From assembly GCA_030641505.1 (NCBI GenBank), contig DAOWHI010000255.1, forward strand, positions 1 through 13,974: DNA of 13,974 nucleotides. Direction: 5' to 3'. Below are positions 8,288 to 13,974 of the stretch, in pieces (within the stretch, counting starts at the first letter, position 1; every line of letters starts with the position of its first letter). Position numbers and translations under genes: made by a program. Under the pieces are notes generated by a model, which saw only the letters and a program-made list of their open reading frames with translations, searched no databases and had not been told where the DNA came from. Source of the DNA: Gemmatimonadota bacterium (GTDB lineage Bacteria > Gemmatimonadota > Gemmatimonadetes > JACCXV01 > JAHWKZ01).

Positions 8288-8317
8288 TTGCATCGACCCG
8301 ACGCGGTCGGTTAGGAT
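8288..8317 (+). promoter_or_regulatory. Possible sigma70-type promoter for eno
   Basis: TTGCAT at 8288-8293 and TAGGAT at 8312-8317 are separated by 18 bases in the only non-coding gap before eno. They match the -35 consensus at 3 of 6 and the -10 at 4 of 6, so the call is modest. Start of transcription would fall near 8324, giving a leader of about 42 bases. A 5-bp inverted repeat (CCGAC/GTCGG, 8298-8310) sits in the spacer. Confidence 0.35.
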
Positions 8318-8365
8318 TCATCACCCATCCGAAAGTCGACCGCAACCATTGCCAGATCTCTTACG

Positions 8366-9664
8366 ATGACGACAATCGCACGCCTCACCGCCCGCGAGAT
8401 CCTCGACTCGCGCGGTCGGCCGACCGTCGAGGTCGACTGCTGGACCGATTCCGGCATCATGGGTCGAGCGGCGGTCCCGTCTGGTGCATCGACCGGCGAA
8501 CACGAAGCACTCGAGCTACGTGATGGCGATCGCAATCGGTACCACGGTGCCGGCACCCTAAAGGCGGTGGCCCACGTTCACGAAACGATCGCGCCGGCGG
8601 TCGCTGGAATGACGCTCAGCGATCAGGCGGGGATCGATGCGCGACTGTTGGAACTGGACGCTACGCCTGACAAGTCTCGACTGGGCGCCAACGCGATTCT
8701 GGCGGTTTCGATGTCGGCTGCGGTGGCAGCGGCCAATGCGGCTGGTCAACCACTCGCTCGATCGCTTGGCGGCGATGCGGCCAATGTTTTGCCGGTTCCA
8801 CTGTTCAACATCCTGAACGGTGGCGAGCACGCCGACAATACCGTCGACATTCAGGAATTCATGATCGCTCCGATCGGGGCGCCGACGTTCGGTGACGCGT
8901 TGCGGATGGGGGCCGAGGTGTACATCGCGCTGAAGCACGTGTTGACGACTCATAGCTTGGCCACAACCGTTGGCGACGAGGGCGGGTTCGCTCCCGACCT
9001 GGCGTCGGACACACAAGCACTCGACCGAGTTGTCGAAGCGATCAGCGAAGCCGGTTACGTGCCCGGCGAGGAGATCGCCATCGCGCTCGATGTGGCCGCC
9101 AGCGAATTGTTCACCGACGGTCGTTACCGATGGAAGAAACAGGGTGGACCGCTGATGAGCGCCGAAGATCTGATTGCGTTTTACGCTGACCTCTGCGATC
9201 GCTATCCGATCGTATCGATCGAAGACGGCTTGGCGGAAGACGATTGGGAAGGTTGGAAATCGATGACGGCGTCGCTCGGCGATCGAGTTCAGGTAGTTGG
9301 TGACGACGTGTTTGTCACAAATCCAGAGCGATTGCGTCGCGGGATCGCCGACGGCGCCGCCAACGCCATTTTGATCAAGCTCAACCAGATCGGCACCGTG
9401 ACGGAGACCTTGGCGGCGATCGACGTAGCCCGTCAGGCCGGCTACGGCTGGATCATCTCGCATCGATCGGGGGAGACGGAAGACACGTTTATCGCGGACC
9501 TGTCTGTCGCCGCCGGTGGTGGTCAGATCAAGTCCGGCGCGCCGGCGCGCGGTGAGCGCACGGCCAAGTACAATCGGTTGGTACGGCTCGAGGCCGAGCT
9601 CGGCGATCGAGCGCGATACGCGGGTCGGGAGCCGTATCGCAGCTACATCGGGATGGGCTCGTGA
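8366..9664 (+). CDS. eno: Enolase (phosphopyruvate hydratase)
   Basis: The 432-residue protein is a full-length enolase, converting 2-phosphoglycerate to phosphoenolpyruvate in glycolysis. Conserved segments run in order: AREILDSRGRPTVEVD, PSGASTGEHEALELRD, LGANAILAVSM, FNILNGGEHADN, QEFMIAPIGA and GDEGGFAP with catalytic acid E205. Metal-binding acids are D242 (ALDVAASE), E286 (SIEDGL) and the GDDVF pair at 313-314. Catalytic lysine K338 lies in LIKLNQIG, followed by SHRSGETEDTFIADL and K389 in QIKSGAPARGER. The ATG at 8366 places the conserved N-terminus correctly, but no Shine-Dalgarno is visible before it. Its stop overlaps the next start (GTGA); eno next to ftsB is seen in many bacteria. 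Confidence 0.98.
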   Translation: MTTIARLTAREILDSRGRPTVEVDCWTDSGIMGRAAVPSGASTGEHEALELRDGDRNRYHGAGTLKAVAHVHETIAPAVAGMTLSDQAGIDARLLELDATPDKSRLGANAILAVSMSAAVAAANAAGQPLARSLGGDAANVLPVPLFNILNGGEHADNTVDIQEFMIAPIGAPTFGDALRMGAEVYIALKHVLTTHSLATTVGDEGGFAPDLASDTQALDRVVEAISEAGYVPGEEIAIALDVAASELFTDGRYRWKKQGGPLMSAEDLIAFYADLCDRYPIVSIEDGLAEDDWEGWKSMTASLGDRVQVVGDDVFVTNPERLRRGIADGAANAILIKLNQIGTVTETLAAIDVARQAGYGWIISHRSGETEDTFIADLSVAAGGGQIKSGAPARGERTAKYNRLVRLEAELGDRARYAGREPYRSYIGMGS

Positions 9665-10041
9665 GTCGACCGCTGGCCGATCGGCGCCAGCGGCGGCGCC
9701 AAAAACGCGCCTTCCTGGCCGCGGTGGCTGCGCTCGTCGGGTACGGGTTGTTTGTCGGCGACCATCGACCGCATCACCTCGGGTTACTGTACCTCGAAGA
9801 GCGGCGAACCGAGGAGCAGATCGCCGAGCTAAGACGTGATCACGCGGATTTGACCGCCCAGCGCGATGCCTTCGAGGACGATCTGTTCACGCTCGAAGCG
9901 CTGGCTCGACGCAAGGGGATGATCCGCCCTGGCGACGTCGTCTATCGGATCGTTCCGGTCCCCGCCGACGTCGACTCACTGGCTCCGCCAAACCCGCTCC
10001 GAGCCGACTCGAGCGCCCAACAAAGCCGGGCCGATCACTAG
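9661..10041 (+). CDS. ftsB: Septum formation initiator family protein (FtsB/DivIC type)
   Basis: A 126-residue membrane protein with the FtsB/DivIC layout. It has a short Arg-rich cytoplasmic N-terminus (residues 1-16), one transmembrane helix (about 17-33, FLAAVAALVGYGLF), then a periplasmic coiled coil (about 43-80) rich in Glu, Arg and Leu. The family's C-terminal signature follows: DLFTLEALARRKGMIRPGDVVYRIV. FtsB/DivIC joins FtsL and FtsQ/DivIB in the divisome and helps activate septal peptidoglycan synthesis. The GTG start overlaps the eno stop by 4 bases. The last 20 or so residues are Pro/Ser/Ala/Asp-rich and not conserved in the family. FtsB and DivIC cannot be separated on sequence alone; the eno neighbourhood favours FtsB. 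Confidence 0.85.
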   Translation: MSRPLADRRQRRRQKRAFLAAVAALVGYGLFVGDHRPHHLGLLYLEERRTEEQIAELRRDHADLTAQRDAFEDDLFTLEALARRKGMIRPGDVVYRIVPVPADVDSLAPPNPLRADSSAQQSRADH

Positions 10042-10064
10042 CGCGATCCCGTTTCGACCAGTGT

Positions 10065-10093
10065 TTGACAGCCAGCCAGCCCCCGAATACATT
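10065..10093 (+). promoter_or_regulatory. Strong sigma70-type promoter for the tRNA-tilS-hpt-ftsH unit
   Basis: A perfect -35 box TTGACA (10065-10070) is followed by a 17-base spacer and TACATT (10088-10093), which matches the -10 consensus at 4 of 6. Transcription would start around 10100, only 4-5 bases before the initiator tRNA at 10105. It lies in the only non-coding gap after ftsB. It is the best promoter in the window and could drive both tRNAs and, by read-through, tilS-hpt-ftsH. Confidence 0.75.
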
Positions 10094-10104
10094 CGGTTTT
10101 ACAT

Positions 10105-10181
<77 letters not shown>

Positions 10182-10188
10182 AAGTGAA

Positions 10189-10217
10189 GAGGGGTGGTCG
10201 GTTGGCGATCACCCCTT
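10189..10217 (+). terminator. Stable hairpin between the two tRNA genes, possible terminator or attenuator
   Basis: An 11-bp stem (5' arm 10189-10199, 3' arm 10207-10217, core GGGGTG/CACCCC, two G-T wobbles) closes a 7-base loop. The downstream tract CGTTGTTCTC is only partly T-rich, so it may be a weak intrinsic terminator that lets some transcripts through to the second tRNA and tilS. It could instead be a processing spacer that separates the tRNA precursors. Confidence 0.5.
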
Positions 10218-10229
10218 CGTTGTTCTCGC

Positions 10230-10306
10230 GGCGGCGTAGCTCAGCCTGGTAGAGCAAGGGACTCATAAGCCCTGGGTCGCAGGTTCAAATCCTGCCGCCG
10301 CCACCA
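10230..10306 (+). tRNA. CAT-anticodon tRNA, probably elongator tRNA-Met
   Basis: A complete 77-base cloverleaf with encoded CCA. The acceptor stem GGCGGCG/CGCCGCC is fully paired, the D stem is GCTC/GAGC, the anticodon loop CTCATAA has CAT at 10264-10266, and the T arm is GCAGG/CCTGC. The paired G1-C72 end excludes an initiator. The last anticodon-stem pair (31/39) is an A-G mismatch. A CAT anticodon can also belong to tRNA-Ile2, the TilS substrate. The G-C pairs at 4-69 and 5-68, rather than the C-G pairs known as TilS determinants in E. coli tRNA-Ile2, favour elongator Met. That rule may not hold in this lineage. Confidence 0.9.
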
Positions 10307-10313
10307 TCTCTTT

Positions 10314-11354
10314 ATGACGCGGCGGAGCCACGATCTCGCGGTCGCCTTTGGCGATCATTGGAAGCGCTACTTCGCTCCCCAAGGGGCGGACACCGTTGTC
10401 GTCGCGGTTTCTGGCGGCGTCGACTCCATGGCGCTGTTGGCGCTCCTCGCGCGGGATCACGTGGCGGGTTCGGAGTTGCGCATCGTGGCCGCTCATTTCG
10501 ACCATCACACGCGAGGGTTGGAAAGCGCCGAAGACGGTCGGTTCGTGGCGGAGGTGGCCTCCCGATGGGGCGCCGACGTCGAGCTCGGCGAGGGTGATGC
10601 GGTCGCTGACGCGATCGCGGGTGGCGGCGGACCGCAGGCTGCGGCGCGCGAATTGCGTTATCGCTTCCTAGCACGGATCGCCGCTGAGCACACTGCAGCC
10701 TCGGTCGCGACGGGTCATCACCGCGACGATAGGGTGGAGACCGTCTTGCTGCGGCTGGTGCGTGGCACCAGCCCCGAGGGGTTGGCGGCTCTGGACCCGA
10801 TCGAGCAGCACCATGGCGTCCTCATCGTGCGACCGCTGTTGGCGTTTTCCCGGGCCTCGATTCTGGCCTGGGCCGAGGCCACCGGGGTGCCCTTTCGCGA
10901 CGACCCCTCGAACCTGGAGGATCGCTATCCGCGCAATCGCATGCGACACGAAGTGCTGCCACTGCTGGCCGAGCTCAATCCCCGAGTCGACGAGGCGATC
11001 GTCCGCCTCAGCGCGCTCGCCGGGTCGGACAGCGCTTTTCTGAGCGCCGCCGCCGACGACTTGCTGAGCACGGCGACCGAGAGTCGCGTGGAGACGACTT
11101 GGCGACTCGTTGCTGCGCCTCTGGTCGACGCCCCGACAGCGTTGCTGTCGCGCGCCGTGATCAGTGGCTGGGCGTGGTGCGCGCCGCACAGGACACCCCC
11201 GCCGAGCGGCGAATGGATCGCTGGGGCGGTAGCGTTCCTAAGACGGGGCCACGGTGGAAGCGTTCCAATCCCGGGCGGAGGCGAGCTTCGCCGGTCGACC
11301 GGTTGGATCGAGTTCGAGCGTTGTGCCAACGACAGAGGAGGCGGCGATGAGTGA
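10314..11354 (+). CDS. tilS: tRNA(Ile)-lysidine synthase TilS
   Basis: The 346-residue protein is an N-type ATP pyrophosphatase. It has the PP-loop SGGVDS at 33-38, then AAHFDHHTRG, AARELRYRFL, ATGHHRDDRVETVLLRLVRG and a PLLAFSRASI..FRDDPSN..RNRMRHEVLPLL segment, all typical of TilS. TilS attaches lysine to C34 of tRNA-Ile2 (CAU), switching it from Met to Ile identity and AUA decoding. The protein is shorter than E. coli TilS (about 430) and seems to lack the C-terminal domain, as in some other lineages. Only 7 bases separate the tRNA CCA end from the ATG at 10314; an in-frame TAA lies in the tRNA anticodon loop and no ATG, GTG or TTG lies between. Initiation is therefore nearly leaderless or uses tRNA-embedded sequence. 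hpt overlaps its end by 8 bases. Confidence 0.94.
   Translation: MTRRSHDLAVAFGDHWKRYFAPQGADTVVVAVSGGVDSMALLALLARDHVAGSELRIVAAHFDHHTRGLESAEDGRFVAEVASRWGADVELGEGDAVADAIAGGGGPQAAARELRYRFLARIAAEHTAASVATGHHRDDRVETVLLRLVRGTSPEGLAALDPIEQHHGVLIVRPLLAFSRASILAWAEATGVPFRDDPSNLEDRYPRNRMRHEVLPLLAELNPRVDEAIVRLSALAGSDSAFLSAAADDLLSTATESRVETTWRLVAAPLVDAPTALLSRAVISGWAWCAPHRTPPPSGEWIAGAVAFLRRGHGGSVPIPGGGELRRSTGWIEFERCANDRGGGDE
11335..11341 (+). promoter_or_regulatory. Shine-Dalgarno GAGGAGG fixing the hpt start
   Basis: A near-perfect GAGGAGG inside the end of tilS lies 5 bases before ATG 11347. It selects this start over an in-frame ATG at 11254, 93 bases upstream, whose extra residues are not part of the Hpt family. 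Confidence 0.85.
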
Positions 11355-11930
11355 GGCACAGACCGTCACCACGGGCAGCGTGGCCACGGTGCTGATCGAT
11401 GAAGAGCGTCTCCAGGCTCGGGTCCGCGAGCTGGGCGAAGAGATCACCACCGATTATGCCGAGCGTGACTTGGTGCTACTCTGCCTGCTCAAGGGCGGGA
11501 TCTATTTCACCTCGGACCTGAGTCGAGCGATCGATCTCCCCATCACGCTCGAGTTTGTGCGCGCCCGCTCCTACGCCGGCACTGAATCGACCGGCACGGT
11601 CAAGCTGTCGTGGATAGATGGGCTCGACATTTCGAACCGCGATGTGTTGATCGTCGAAGACATCGTAGATACTGGTCTTACGCTCGTCGAGATCTGGCAG
11701 GCACTGGAGGCGCAGCGGCCGGCCAGCCTCGACATCTGCACGCTGTTATACAAGGAGAAGCAACTCGCTCAACCCTTTCCGCTCCGCTATATTGGCTTCA
11801 CAATTGAAGATGTGTTCGTGGTCGGCTACGGTTTGGACCTTGAGGAGCAGTACCGGAATTTGCCGCACATCGCGGTGTTTCAGCCCGACGATGCCGATCG
11901 CGACGAACCAACAGGTTTGCTGAATCCCCC

Positions 11931-11934
<4 letters not shown>
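11347..11934 (+). CDS. hpt: Hypoxanthine phosphoribosyltransferase
   Basis: A 195-residue type I phosphoribosyltransferase that makes IMP (and often GMP) from hypoxanthine (guanine) and PRPP. The PRPP loop VLIVEDIVDTGLTL has its acidic pair at E104-D105. Other family marks are LLCLLKGGIYFTSDL near 42, the flexible loop segment RSYAGTESTG, and the C-terminal FVVGYGLDLEEQYRNLPHIAV, which holds purine-contact and metal-binding residues. Start choice rests on the strong Shine-Dalgarno and normal family length. It overlaps the tilS stop by 8 bases and its own stop overlaps ftsH as ATGA, so translation of the three is probably coupled. The final residues after AVFQP are a variable acidic tail. Confidence 0.95.

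Positions 11935-13974
<2,040 letters not shown>

Noticed and set aside
8298..8310. CCGAC-GCG-GTCGG inverted repeat after thiL as a terminator
   Set aside because: The stem is only 5 bp with a 3-base loop and is followed by TTAGGATTC rather than a T-run.
8558..9463. A 301-codon minus-strand frame opposite eno
   Set aside because: Enolase on the plus strand is certain across the whole stretch; the reverse frame is a codon-bias shadow without recognisable motifs.
11254..11346. A longer hpt starting at ATG 11254
   Set aside because: It would add 31 non-family residues inside tilS, whereas GAGGAGG sits 5 bases before ATG 11347.

Overview
The window is a densely packed, all-plus-strand block of bacterial housekeeping genes. 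Sampled lines give roughly 60-65% GC. No mobile element, CRISPR array, phage gene or defence gene was found, and no stretch longer than about 100 bases (outside RNA genes) lacks a gene. GTG and TTG starts are frequent. The lineage cannot be fixed from this sequence alone. Encoded CCA ends on both tRNAs, HrcA, a stand-alone secreted beta-propeller protein and the order eno-ftsB / tilS-hpt-ftsH fit a GC-rich bacterium outside the classic model groups. A Gemmatimonadota-like or other metagenomic lineage is a guess only.

Region 1 (1-8275) reads as one long operon-like run. It holds the 3' part of hemW, then hrcA (heat-shock repressor), dnaJ (co-chaperone), prmA (L11 methyltransferase), a fused nnr (NAD(P)HX epimerase plus dehydratase), a secreted propeller-repeat protein of unknown role, and thiL (thiamine-phosphate kinase). 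From dnaJ to the propeller gene each stop overlaps the next start by 4 bases (GTGA, TTGA, GTGA), which points to translational coupling. grpE and dnaK are absent between hrcA and dnaJ, and no CIRCE operator was seen.

Region 2 (8276-10041) has a 90-base gap with a moderate sigma70-like promoter, then eno (enolase) overlapping an ftsB/divIC-type septum-formation gene by GTGA.

Region 3 (10042-13974) opens with a strong promoter (perfect TTGACA, 17-base spacer) placed just before an initiator tRNA-fMet gene. A stable hairpin and a second CAU-anticodon tRNA follow (elongator Met most likely). tilS begins 7 bases after that tRNA, then come hpt and ftsH, both overlapping their upstream neighbours. 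ftsH runs off the right edge. The unit joins initiation tRNA, tRNA-Ile2 anticodon modification, purine salvage and membrane proteolysis; the tilS-hpt-ftsH order is widespread in bacteria.

I did not find a convincing new biological system. The best leads are the secreted propeller protein inside a housekeeping operon, the tRNA-tilS junction with almost no room for a leader, the hairpin between the two tRNAs, and a lost conserved loop motif in hemW.
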